The notes under the pieces were generated by a model. The model searched no databases and was not told the DNA's origin. It saw only the letters and a list, made by a program, of their open reading frames with translations. From Nostoc sp. PCC 7524 (GTDB lineage: Bacteria > Cyanobacteriota > Cyanobacteriia > Cyanobacteriales > Nostocaceae), in assembly GCF_000316645.1 (NCBI RefSeq), contig NC_019684.1:3253501-3317500 (forward strand): a DNA stretch of 64,000 nucleotides, read 5' to 3'. Position numbers and translations under genes: made by a program. Of this stretch, positions 42,356-50,826 are shown one piece after another; within the stretch, counting starts at the first letter, position 1, and every line of letters starts with the position of its first letter.

Positions 42356-44140
42356 TTAGAATGTTCCGGGAATGGTTTCCACGGGTGGCTTTCTCAGTGA
42401 TTTTACCGTAAGTTTGAGTGTTATGGGGCTTTGGGGTTGTGTTCCTGGCATCAAAGTCAGGCGATCGCGATCAATTTGCCACTGAGATTTGAGATAATCT
42501 GTAATTAATTGCGATGGGCTAGGTTCTGCCTTGGGCGATCGCTCTTCGACACTATCTGTTAACTCCTCTAGTTCTGGGTTAACCATGACTTCTAGGTGTA
42601 AATTAGGGAATTGCTGCAAAAGTTGCCCTGCACGATCTAACAATTTGATGTTATCTGGTGTCAGTGTAGACTGATTTTGCTCAAAAGATATTGCTCCTAA
42701 ATTAGTAGCTATTCTCTGCATACTAACTAAAGCAGACCGATAATTTAGCTTATTCCTCACGCTATCAGCTAGCAACACTTGAGCATCTTTTTCAATATCA
42801 CGTTCACTCAAATACACCAACCTAATACGTAATGGTTCATTGGGAATGGTAATTAATTCATAATTAATCATTTGTGCTGGTTGCGGCAGCCGCATTTCAC
42901 CTAAAGCTAATTGCACTTCTTGTAGGAAACTTGATTGTAATTGAGCGATGGTAATAACTGGTTCTGGTGGTTTTTCTTCGGGTAGGGGACGTAAAAGTTC
43001 ACTTGATGCTGTGGGGATTTCAATTAGTTTGAGTGCTACTAATTCCGAAGGTTTTCCTAGGCGTGTAGCTAACTGCTGTACATAAATATTTTGTTCATCT
43101 TGTGTATATTGCTTACTACTAAATACTTGAAGTTGTACTGTCAATTGATTATTTTTCTCTAAAGTCGAAATATTGCCGATATAAGAGCGTGGTTCGCCAT
43201 CAGGAAAAGTAGCAAATTCCTTTTGCCATAGGTCTGTTGCTGCTCTACGAATGCGGTTTTCTTGTTGCTGTTGAGTAATTTCTCTTCTGAGTTGGCTCAA
43301 AGATTGGTTGAGTGGAAAGATTACTGCCAAAATTGTCATAACAATTAGTAGTAATCTAGCTGGCAAACCCCCGATTTTTTTCAGTGTATTGTAAACAGGT
43401 AGTTGCTCTAAAATTTTCTGCATTCTGATACTTTCTGGGTCTGTATTTCGCCATTCCTTAACTTTGGCTTTCACCTGTAAATTATCAATATGCAGAGCGA
43501 GAAAGACTATCATAGCGGTAAAGGTAATCGCTACTAAGTTAGTGAAAAATAGTAAGCCACCACCACTAGCAACCTGTAATCCCTTTACAGAATTGATACT
43601 GACAGCTATGCCGATACCATAGCCCACAACACATAATGGTGGCATTAATGCTACTGCGATCGCTACACCAGGAATAGAAGTAGCTACCCCTCGCGGTTCT
43701 TTGCAAATTGCTACTGAACCCACCGCACCTGAAAATAAAGCCACAAATAAATCTAAAATATTCGGTCGAGTTCTAGCAACAATCTCACTGGTAATTTCCT
43801 TAAATGGCAGTAAAGATACCAGTAATACAGCAAAAGCGATCGCCACCGTACAACTTAACACCAGATTCAGCAACGCCCGCATCGCCAAGATGACATCACC
43901 CGCCGCTAGTGCCAGTCCGTTAGCCAGAATACTTCCCATCAAGGGAGAAATCAGCATTGCGCCAATAATGACAGCCGGGCTATTTAAGACGAGTCCGAGG
44001 GTAGCAATACCGGCTGCAAATAAAACTTGAATCCAATAGCTGATATCTTCCAGGCTTACTGACCTGCATATATCCAGATATACTTGTTCCTTGCGAGCTT
44101 GACTCACTCCCAAGTTATCTGCAAACCAGTCTCTAAACAT
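42356..44140 (-). CDS. DUF389 membrane protein with C-terminal OmpA-like domain
   Basis: 594 aa. Residues 30-235 are the DUF389 (TIGR00341-type) hydrophobic core: 'NSPAVIIGAMLISPLMGSIL', 'VAIAVALMPPLCVVGYGIG', 'LLFFTNLVAITFTAMIVFLA'. After another helix at about 262-280, residues 300-590 are extramembrane; 'ISFEQNQSTLTPDNIKLLDR' followed by 'LLQQFPNLHLEVMV' resembles an OmpA C-terminal peptidoglycan-binding fold. Transport or mechanosensing has been guessed for such proteins; nothing definite is known. Confidence 0.88.
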   Translation of the reverse strand: MFRDWFADNLGVSQARKEQVYLDICRSVSLEDISYWIQVLFAAGIATLGLVLNSPAVIIGAMLISPLMGSILANGLALAAGDVILAMRALLNLVLSCTVAIAFAVLLVSLLPFKEITSEIVARTRPNILDLFVALFSGAVGSVAICKEPRGVATSIPGVAIAVALMPPLCVVGYGIGIAVSINSVKGLQVASGGGLLFFTNLVAITFTAMIVFLALHIDNLQVKAKVKEWRNTDPESIRMQKILEQLPVYNTLKKIGGLPARLLLIVMTILAVIFPLNQSLSQLRREITQQQQENRIRRAATDLWQKEFATFPDGEPRSYIGNISTLEKNNQLTVQLQVFSSKQYTQDEQNIYVQQLATRLGKPSELVALKLIEIPTASSELLRPLPEEKPPEPVITIAQLQSSFLQEVQLALGEMRLPQPAQMINYELITIPNEPLRIRLVYLSERDIEKDAQVLLADSVRNKLNYRSALVSMQRIATNLGAISFEQNQSTLTPDNIKLLDRAGQLLQQFPNLHLEVMVNPELEELTDSVEERSPKAEPSPSQLITDYLKSQWQIDRDRLTLMPGTQPQSPITLKLTVKSLRKPPVETIPGTF

Positions 44141-44282
44141 AGATTAGTATTACTCAACTGATTGCATGATAATGGGCAGAATGTTGTGTGTACTATAAAA
44201 ACGGACAAATTTCAACAAAATCAAGTCACATAGTCAGATTAGACACAGTAGCTGTATCGATTGTTAACAGGTTTATACCTAA

Positions 44283-44300
44283 TGCTAACTATAGTATGTA
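44283..44300. promoter_or_regulatory. Shared box upstream of the controller gene
   Basis: TGCTAACTATAGTATGTA matches the box at 46375-46392 at 15 of 18 positions, including AACTATAGTAT intact. A diverged inverted copy (TACTACTATGTTAGC) lies about 25 bases on, at 44322-44336, so the controller promoter has a dyad. Candidate C-protein binding site. Confidence 0.55.
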
Positions 44301-44356
44301 GAACTTTAGTATGCAGCCGTTTACTACTATGTTAGCCATGTCTTGAGCAAAGTTCT

Positions 44357-44575
44357 ATGAAGGCTGAAATACTCAAAAAATTTGGTCAAAGAGTCAGAGA
44401 TGAAAGATTACAGCAAGGTCTTTCTCAGGAAGAATTAGCTGAAAAAGCAGGTCTTCATAGAACTTATATAGGCATGATTGAAAGAGCCGAGAAAAACATT
44501 ACTCTCATTAACATTGGCAAAATTGCTAAAGCTTTGGATATTACTATTGATAATTTGGTAAAGGGAATTAGTTAA
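44357..44575 (+). CDS. XRE-family controller (C) protein of a restriction-modification system
   Basis: 72 aa helix-turn-helix protein: 'FGQRVRDERLQQGLSQEELA' and 'LHRTYIGMIERAEKNITLI' are characteristic of restriction-modification C proteins. These dimers activate their own gene and the nuclease gene so that methylation precedes cutting in a new host. It ends two bases before the nuclease start codon, so the two are coupled. A probable box lies 57 bases upstream. Confidence 0.88.
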   Translation: MKAEILKKFGQRVRDERLQQGLSQEELAEKAGLHRTYIGMIERAEKNITLINIGKIAKALDITIDNLVKGIS

Positions 44576-44577
44576 AA

Positions 44578-45464
44578 ATGAGTGTGAATGAAGAAGAACG
44601 ATGGATTAATGAAATTCGTCAATACTGTCGCTCGTTAAATATATCAACCAGTGACTTATACAAAATAGTAACTGACTTAAAAGTAGCTCCCATGATTCGT
44701 GGAAAAGCATTTGAATTTTCTATGTATTCTAAGCTTAGACAAATATTATCTGCAAAAGATTGGACGGTAATTAAGCCTGTTATTAATGCACAAACTGGAA
44801 ATCATGATATTGATATTATGGTAATACACAATAGAACAAAAAAATTATATCTATTGAATGTAAATTGGCTGGCAAAGGAATGTTTAGTGTTGCGAAAACT
44901 TCCAGAACTGGGTTTCATAAAAAGGGTGATTATTTAATCAAAGTTAAATGTATGCGTTCCCGTACAACTAAAACACCAGAAAAAGTTAACATAATGGCGC
45001 AAAAACTGGGTGTAAGTCCGCAAATGTTTCTTGCTCATAGTGATCAATATCGGGTAACAAGTTTCAATGTAGTTGCTACATCTATAGGTAATGCTTTTTA
45101 CCAGACTTTGGAAGACAGTGATGGCAACTTGATGTATAAATTTGAGCCTACTGAAGAAGGAATGCAATTTATTAATAAACTCAACCCTGCTGCAACTGAT
45201 GAAGAGTTTTTGCAAGAATTTGTATATAACAAAGTTTATCTAGCTTGTTCATTAGATATTACTGTTTCCCATACTAGCGGGGTAATATGTGGTAAAAAAG
45301 CTTGCTTAGATAAGTACAATTGTGGCTTTATTCCTAACTATCCAATTATTAATTTTGGTAATATTAAAGAGTTAGCAGATGGCATAATGCCTTCTCCTAT
45401 AAATGGTTGGATAGAACTAGATAAAAGTCTTGATTTTTTTGAAAATATATTAGAAAGAGTTTAA
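44578..45464 (+). pseudogene. Type II restriction endonuclease, frameshifted at an A7 tract
   Basis: The first 119 codons (44578-44937) and the last 199 (frame open from 44865) belong to one protein. In frame one 'GNHDIDIMVI' supplies the catalytic Asp; in the other frame 'IECKLAGKGMFSVAKTSRTG' supplies E-x-K. Adding one A to the A7 run at 44838-44844 joins them as '...HNRTKKIISIECKLAG', a PD-(D/E)xK core, giving about 295 aa. As written, the enzyme stops before its active-site Lys. The family and recognition sequence are not known. It overlaps the convergent methylase by four bases. Confidence 0.85.
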
Positions 45465-46336
45465 AATCCTATAACTAACTGCTTTGGCTCATAGAACAGA
45501 TTGGTATTAGAGTCATAGTTTAATATAAAGACTTCCTTACCTTTATAACGCTCACCTTTGAAGTTATGCTCTTTTTTCTGACCTTTTTTTTGGTCATCTG
45601 TCCTATTGATTGTGTAGTTCCATTCTTTATCGTGCATTTCTACTGCCCATTCATACAAATCTCGCACTTCAGGAGTGTTATCGTAAGTTAATAAAAAGTG
45701 AATTCTATGTTGATGTTTTTTGAGTATTTTACATAACCGATAGTGATCATCTTTTGAAAAAGAGTAAGTATAAAACTTATCTTGATCTGCATTGAAATAA
45801 GGAGGGTCAATAAAGAGAAAAGCATTATTAGGTATAGTTTCTATAACCTGTTCAAAATCTAAGCAAGTAATCTTAACATCTTGCAGTTTTTCAGAAGTTC
45901 TGCGGATATTTCTAGGCCAGTTTTCTGGACGCATACTATATTTATCACCATATCCCCAATAGCAGTTTTGTGGCTTCATGATTCCTGAGTAAGAAGTTCG
46001 ATTTAAATAAAACCATCTGGCTGCTGACTCTAGTTGATTTTGGGGATTAAATTTATTTTTATAAAAAGTATGTCTCTCTTTAGTTGCCTGTTCACCATCT
46101 AAATAATTAATTAGCTCTTCTGGATTATCTCTAATAGTTAAATATGTATTTATCAGTTCTTCGTCGATGTCATTTAGCCAATTATTGACGACTTTTTGTT
46201 TTGCGAAGAAAATAGAACCTCCTCCAGCAAAAGGTTCAGCATAGTACACATGAGGTGTAATATGTTTCAGGATTAAGTTCCGAGCATAAAACTTACCCCC
46301 TGCATATCGGAATGGGGAATTTATAGGCTTATTCAT
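45461..46336 (-). CDS. DNA adenine methyltransferase (D12 class)
   Basis: 291 aa. AdoMet motif 'PFRYAGGK' (8-15) and 'AEPFAGGGSIFF' (33-44); catalytic motif IV DPPY at 177-180; 'NDIDEELINTY' is motif II. This is the Dam/DpnM-like alpha class that makes N6-methyladenine. It appears intact, with a middle target-recognition region (FYKNKFNPQN to SMRPENW). It converges on the broken nuclease gene, so the locus is now probably modification-only. Recognition site not inferable here. Confidence 0.93.
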   Translation of the reverse strand: MNKPINSPFRYAGGKFYARNLILKHITPHVYYAEPFAGGGSIFFAKQKVVNNWLNDIDEELINTYLTIRDNPEELINYLDGEQATKERHTFYKNKFNPQNQLESAARWFYLNRTSYSGIMKPQNCYWGYGDKYSMRPENWPRNIRRTSEKLQDVKITCLDFEQVIETIPNNAFLFIDPPYFNADQDKFYTYSFSKDDHYRLCKILKKHQHRIHFLLTYDNTPEVRDLYEWAVEMHDKEWNYTINRTDDQKKGQKKEHNFKGERYKGKEVFILNYDSNTNLFYEPKQLVIGF

Positions 46337-46374
46337 AATGAGTAAATTTTGATTAGCTTAATTAATCATTAGAT

Positions 46375-46392
46375 TGCCAACTATAGTATACA
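46375..46392. promoter_or_regulatory. Shared box upstream of the methylase gene
   Basis: TGCCAACTATAGTATACA, 38 bases upstream of the methylase start. It matches the box before the controller gene at 44283-44300, which suggests that one regulator acts at both promoters. Confidence 0.55.
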
Positions 46393-46552
46393 TAAAAACA
46401 TATTGTCAAGGTTATAATCAGTCTGTAATACCTTTCTCAATATAAAAAACTAGACTATTTTTCTGATAAAACAGACTATTATTGTTGAAATTCATGGTCT
46501 GAAATGCAGATCAACATATATAAACCCGACAGTAATATGATCAGGTGTAAAC

Positions 46553-47041
46553 ATGACAGAAAGTATTGAAATTGGCACACATATCACACAACAATGGTTA
46601 GCTGAAATTGAAGCACTTAAACAACAGCTAGTAGAACAACAGCGCGATCGCGATGCCGCTTGGGAAAGTGCCGAGAAGTGGCGTAAACTTTATAACACTG
46701 AGGCAGAACAACGCCGCAGCGATGCTGATTTGTACCGCCAAACGATCGCTTCCCTCAAAGCAGAAATTCAAAAACTCAAAGGTATTGACACCACAGCATT
46801 ACCCAACTCTTTGAACATCGCTGCCATTCAGCAGGAAGTTGCCGGTATCAAGACTTTAGAAGACTTAAAAGCCAAACTAATCGCAGTGATTCAAGAACGC
46901 GATCGCTTGCTCAACGCTTTGAAAACAGAGCAAGAAAACCACGCCCAAACCCGCAAAAGCCTTACCACTGCTTTAGGCGATGCTATTGATAGCCTCGCGA
47001 AAGAACGTGGTGGAATGGGAGGTGTAGTAGTTAAGGAGTAG
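46553..47041 (+). CDS. Coiled-coil protein of unknown function
   Basis: 162 aa, start supported by AGGTG five bases upstream. Almost entirely coiled coil: 'WLAEIEALKQQLVEQQRDRD', 'LYRQTIASLKAEIQKLKGID' and 'RLLNALKTEQENHAQTRKSL', with a short proline-bearing break (TTALPNSLN) in the middle and a Gly-rich tail. No signal or membrane segment. Probably a scaffold or cytoskeletal-type protein; not recognised. Confidence 0.75.
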   Translation: MTESIEIGTHITQQWLAEIEALKQQLVEQQRDRDAAWESAEKWRKLYNTEAEQRRSDADLYRQTIASLKAEIQKLKGIDTTALPNSLNIAAIQQEVAGIKTLEDLKAKLIAVIQERDRLLNALKTEQENHAQTRKSLTTALGDAIDSLAKERGGMGGVVVKE

Positions 47042-47158
47042 GTTTGGTGAAAGGCGATGTCTCACGACGGGCTACGTCTACGCAGATTCTTGGTCGAGAG
47101 CGATCGCTTTTCTTTGTACTATCTTAATTAGAGTATAAAATTGTACCTCTGCTAAAAA

Positions 47159-47569
47159 TTAATTGACACCCTTCCTGAAATATTTTTTGTTGCGAGTAGT
47201 TTGGTTGACTTTTCTTGGGGCTATAGTTTTAACTAAACCAGTCATTGCCACAATTACAGTTGCAATTCCTCCCATTAATAAGGAACTTAAAATGGCGGCG
47301 GCGAGAATAATTTCTGTGGGGCTATTTCCGTCACGTATCCAAGCAGAGGGATTTTCGATGGCTGGGGAATTTGAGGGAATTAACTGTGAGGTTTGGGTAG
47401 AAGTTGACGCGACGACGTGCAAATGATTGTGGAAACCCCTCTCCAAACCTCTCCCCGAAGCGGAGAGAGGCTTTAATTCTTGCTCCCCTTCCCTTGTAGG
47501 GAAGGGGTTGGGGGTTAGGTCAGAGAAAACGTTGTACACAGCGTCAGTTGTTAAATGATGATGATTCAT
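47159..47569 (-). CDS. Small single-helix membrane protein interrupted by an in-frame repeat
   Basis: 136 aa from ATG 47569 (MNHHHLTTDAVYNVF). Residues about 17-45 (DLTPNPFPTREGEQELKPLS in part) are the translation of the dispersed repeat at 47434-47521; the flanks 'TDAVYNVF' and 'NHLHVVASTSTQT' would join without it. C-terminal helix 'EIILAAAILSSLLMGGIATVIVAM' (in part IILAAAILSSLLMGG) then a basic tail. No ribosome-binding site seen. Function unknown; the reading frame survives the insertion. Confidence 0.65.
   Translation of the reverse strand: MNHHHLTTDAVYNVFSDLTPNPFPTREGEQELKPLSASGRGLERGFHNHLHVVASTSTQTSQLIPSNSPAIENPSAWIRDGNSPTEIILAAAILSSLLMGGIATVIVAMTGLVKTIAPRKVNQTTRNKKYFRKGVN
47434..47521. 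repeat. Dispersed repeat with two hairpins inside a coding frame
   Basis: About 88 bases: CTCTCCCCGAAGCGGAGAG forms one hairpin and CCCCTTCCC-TTGTA-GGGAAGGGG another, bounded by AACCCCTCTCC and GGGGGTTAGGTC. This repeat type is widespread in cyanobacterial genomes. In frame with the membrane protein gene. Confidence 0.8.
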
Positions 47570-47702
47570 GGCGAAGTAAGTGAAAAACTCGACTGTGTAA
47601 ATCTTATTTCTGCCCTTAAAGTCGGAGATTCCTGAGAAATCGAGATAAAGTAGAAACAAAGTAGAAGATAAGTAGAATCAAGCAAAATTTTTCAGGCTGT
47701 CT

Positions 47703-50339
47703 ATGCAATGGGATGACTTTTTAAGACAAGAAGCTGCTACTCATGAGTTATCCCCAGAGCAAACGGCAGCATTTTTAGTCAGGTTGCAGGCGGAAAACTC
47801 AGGTAAAAGTGAAGCGAAACTAGCCAGCGAGATTAATATCAGTGCGGCGGCGTTCAAAAAGCGCATGACTGAGGTGTATGAAAAGTTTGCCGAAAGTTGT
47901 TCTGACTTAGCTACCTCTAAACGCGGCAAGCTGGAGACATTAAAGGCTTACCTAACAGCAAAATATAACGGTGTTACCGACACCCAGCCGAAAAAAGAAA
48001 TTCAGCAGAATATTCCCCCGGCTGTACCTTGGGAAAGATTTGTAGGTAGAGAGGCGGAATTACAACGACTGCACGAGATGATACAAAAATCCCAGCAAGT
48101 TGCAATTGTCGCCGTGGCGGGTATGGGTGGCGTAGGGAAAACTGAACTTGCAACCCAGTATGCTCAACAGAACTTGCAAAAATATCCTGGTGGGGTTTGC
48201 TGGTTATCAGCACAGGGTATTGATGTGGGGATTCAAATTCTCAGGTTTGCAGAAGATAAATTTAAATTTATCGCACCAGATGACCGAGAATTAGTAGATC
48301 GGGTAAAACTTTGCTGGGATAGGTGGGATGCTGGGGATGTTTTGCTGGTGTTTGATGATGTTACAGACTACAAAACCCAAGTTAAGCCTTATCTACCTGC
48401 AAACTCATCTAAGTTTAAAGTATTGCTCACAACTCGCCTGGGGTTTGATAGAACTCTGCCACAATTAAGCCTGGGTGTTCTCAAACCATTGGCGGCGATG
48501 AAGTTATTAAAGTCGCTGGTGGCGAGAGAACGACTGAAAAATGAGCCTTTAGTGGCGAGGAAAATTTGTAAATTTTTGGGATATTTGCCTTTAGCTTTAG
48601 AGTTGGTGGGACGATATCTGGATACAATGCCAGATTTATCACTGCAAACACTATTGAAGCGGTTAGACAGAAAGCGACTGGAACATGAAGCAATGGCTAA
48701 GGCTAACCCGTTGATGCGTTATGAATACGGTGTGGCTGAAGCTTTTGATTTGAGTTGGGAACAGTTAGATGAGAAGGCAAAAGAACTTGGTTGTTGGTTA
48801 AGTTTATATGCTTTGGCTGATATTCCTTTTGATGTGGAAGGAATGGAAGATGATGAACAGCAAGAAATTCGAGAGAAAGCCATTGCTGATTTGCTAAAAC
48901 TGCATTTATTACAATGGCAAAGTAAAGGAGTTTATCGTCTACATCCCCTAATTCGGCAATATTTCCAAATGAAGTTGGATGAATTAAGCAATGCGGATGA
49001 GATGAAAAGAAATTTTGCCGCGCAGATGGTAGAAGTTGCAAAGCAAATCCCCCAACAACCTACCCGTGATTTAATTCAACAACTCACTTCCCTGATCCCT
49101 CATTTAGCAGAAGTCACCAACCATCTAACAGCATTCATTAGAGATGAAGAATTAATCTATGCTTTCACCGGGTTAGGCTGGTTTTATCAAGGGCAAGGAT
49201 TTTATAAATATGCAGAACCCTTGTTCAGTCAGTGTTTAGAATTAATTAGACATCGCCTTGGAGCAGAACATCCCCATGTCGCCAATAGCCTAAACAATCT
49301 GGCATTAATCTATCTTGATATAGGAAGGTACAGTGAAGCTGAACTCCTGCATTTACAAGCTTTAGAACTTTATAAACGTCTATTAGGAGCAGAACATCCA
49401 TCTGTCGCCACTAGCCTAAATAATCTTGCAGAACTTTATTTGACGACAGGAAGGTATAGTGAAGCCGAACTCCTGTATCTACAAGCTTTAGAACTTTATA
49501 AACGGCTGTTGAAAACGGAACATCCCCTTGTCGCTACTAGCCTGAATAATCTGGGATTATTCTACCATGCGACAGGAAAGTACAGTGAAGCTGAACCCCT
49601 GTTTCAGCAAGCTTTAAAACTTTATAAACTCCTACTAGGAACAGAGCATCCCCATGTTGCCACTAGCCTGAATAATCTAGCAGAAGTGTACCATGCGATG
49701 GGAAGGTACAGTGAAGCTGAACCCCTGTTTCAGCAAGCTTTAGAACTTAGGAAACGCCTATTAGGAGCAGAACATCCTCTTGTTGCTGCTAGCCTTAACA
49801 ACTTGGCATCACTCTACAACAGGACAGGCAGGTATAGTGAAGCTGAACTCCTGCATTTACAAGCTTTAGAACTTGATAAACGTCTGTTAGGAGCAGAACA
49901 TCCATCTGTCGCCACTAGCCTGAACAATTTGGCAGCACTCTATGAATCGACAGGAAGGTATATTGAAGCCGAACTAATGTTTCAGCAAGCTTTTGAACTT
50001 AGACAACGCCTGTTAGGAGCAGAACATCCATCTGTTGCCACTAGCCTGAACAATTTGGCATTTCTCTACAAATCGACAGGAAGGTATATTGAAGCCGAAC
50101 TAATGTTTCAGCAAGCGTTAAAACTCAGACAACGCCTGTTAGGAGCAGAACATCCTCACGTAGCTACCAGTTTGAATGATCTGGCACAACTATACCATAT
50201 GACAAGAAGATACAGTGAAGCCGAACCCCTATTTCAGCAAGCTTTGGGAATTTGTGAGCGCACTTTGGGTGTAGGTCATCCTGATACTATGACAGTGCGG
50301 GGAAATTATGCAACGTTTTTAAGAGAAGCATATCGTTAA
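47703..50339 (+). CDS. STAND NTPase: N-terminal helical domain, NB-ARC and TPR (kinesin-light-chain-like) repeats
   Basis: 878 aa. Residues 1-90 form a conserved helical domain (LSPEQTAAFLVRLQAENSGK; ISAAAFKKRMTEVYEKFA), reminiscent of an HTH-like effector-associated domain. NB-ARC follows with P-loop GMGGVGKT (140-147), Walker B 'DVLLVFDDV' (212-220), and the GLPL-like 'LGYLPLALELVGRYL'. From about 500 there are nine near-identical 42-residue TPRs (LGAEHP.VATSLNNLA...GRYSEAE). STAND proteins of this plan sense a ligand and oligomerise; several act in phage defence. It lies close to a restriction locus. 126-bp DNA-level repeats invite recombination. Confidence 0.92.
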   Translation: MQWDDFLRQEAATHELSPEQTAAFLVRLQAENSGKSEAKLASEINISAAAFKKRMTEVYEKFAESCSDLATSKRGKLETLKAYLTAKYNGVTDTQPKKEIQQNIPPAVPWERFVGREAELQRLHEMIQKSQQVAIVAVAGMGGVGKTELATQYAQQNLQKYPGGVCWLSAQGIDVGIQILRFAEDKFKFIAPDDRELVDRVKLCWDRWDAGDVLLVFDDVTDYKTQVKPYLPANSSKFKVLLTTRLGFDRTLPQLSLGVLKPLAAMKLLKSLVARERLKNEPLVARKICKFLGYLPLALELVGRYLDTMPDLSLQTLLKRLDRKRLEHEAMAKANPLMRYEYGVAEAFDLSWEQLDEKAKELGCWLSLYALADIPFDVEGMEDDEQQEIREKAIADLLKLHLLQWQSKGVYRLHPLIRQYFQMKLDELSNADEMKRNFAAQMVEVAKQIPQQPTRDLIQQLTSLIPHLAEVTNHLTAFIRDEELIYAFTGLGWFYQGQGFYKYAEPLFSQCLELIRHRLGAEHPHVANSLNNLALIYLDIGRYSEAELLHLQALELYKRLLGAEHPSVATSLNNLAELYLTTGRYSEAELLYLQALELYKRLLKTEHPLVATSLNNLGLFYHATGKYSEAEPLFQQALKLYKLLLGTEHPHVATSLNNLAEVYHAMGRYSEAEPLFQQALELRKRLLGAEHPLVAASLNNLASLYNRTGRYSEAELLHLQALELDKRLLGAEHPSVATSLNNLAALYESTGRYIEAELMFQQAFELRQRLLGAEHPSVATSLNNLAFLYKSTGRYIEAELMFQQALKLRQRLLGAEHPHVATSLNDLAQLYHMTRRYSEAEPLFQQALGICERTLGVGHPDTMTVRGNYATFLREAYR

Positions 50340-50411
50340 GTAGATAGACAAAAATATTTACAGTCATTGCCAGCAAAGCGACGCAATCCCACCCCTGGCG
50401 ATATTCTCATT

Positions 50412-50614
50412 TCAGCCTCAAAGGCTCAACGTTCAACCTCAGAACCTCAACGTTCAGCCTCAAAGGTTCAACGTTCAACCTCAGAACCTCAACGTTCAGC
50501 CTTAAAGGCTCAACCGTCAGCCTCAGAACCTCAACGTTCAAGCTCAAAGGCTCAACGTTTGACTTCAGAACCCCAACGTTCAACATCAAAGGCTCAACTG
50601 TCGCGTTCTGAGGC
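50412..50614. repeat. 21-bp minisatellite, about nine to ten units
   Basis: Imperfect 21-bp units of the type TCAACGTTCAACCTCAGAACC alternating with TCAACGTTCAGCCTCAAAGGC, so a 42-bp higher-order period exists. Because 21 is a multiple of three, both strands stay open: seven-residue repeats (QRSTSEP/QRSASKA on plus). The frame 50367-50813 has no ribosome-binding site and a TTG start and is not called a gene. Downstream (50730-50770) is another short repeat (CTTTGCGTCTTTGCGCC). Confidence 0.85.
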
Positions 50615-50826
50615 TGAAACTTCAAGTATAAAAGGTGATGTACGCGATGGGATGCGCCTACTCTCTACCATTTTGCAGATAAAATCAGGTATAGGCGATC
50701 AGACCTTTTGCAAAAGCCAGGATTATAGCGTCCTTCTTTGCGTCTTTGCGCCTTTGCGCGAAACAAAAATCATCCCATTAATCAGCAACGCCTCAAAATC
50801 TACTAACTGTTAACTGTCAACTGTCC

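Noticed and set aside
44865..45464. Independent gene after the controller-linked frame
   Set aside because: It is the second half of the frameshifted nuclease; its TTG start lies after the E-C-K motif and it has no ribosome-binding site.
47163..47426. 87-codon plus-strand frame
   Set aside because: Antisense shadow of the small membrane protein gene.
50412..50614. Possible CRISPR array
   Set aside because: Units are contiguous and imperfect with no unique spacers, and no cas genes are nearby.
50367..50813. 148-codon frame with QRSTSEP/QRSASKA heptapeptides
   Set aside because: TTG start, no ribosome-binding site, and the body is a 21-bp minisatellite open on both strands; listed as a repeat.
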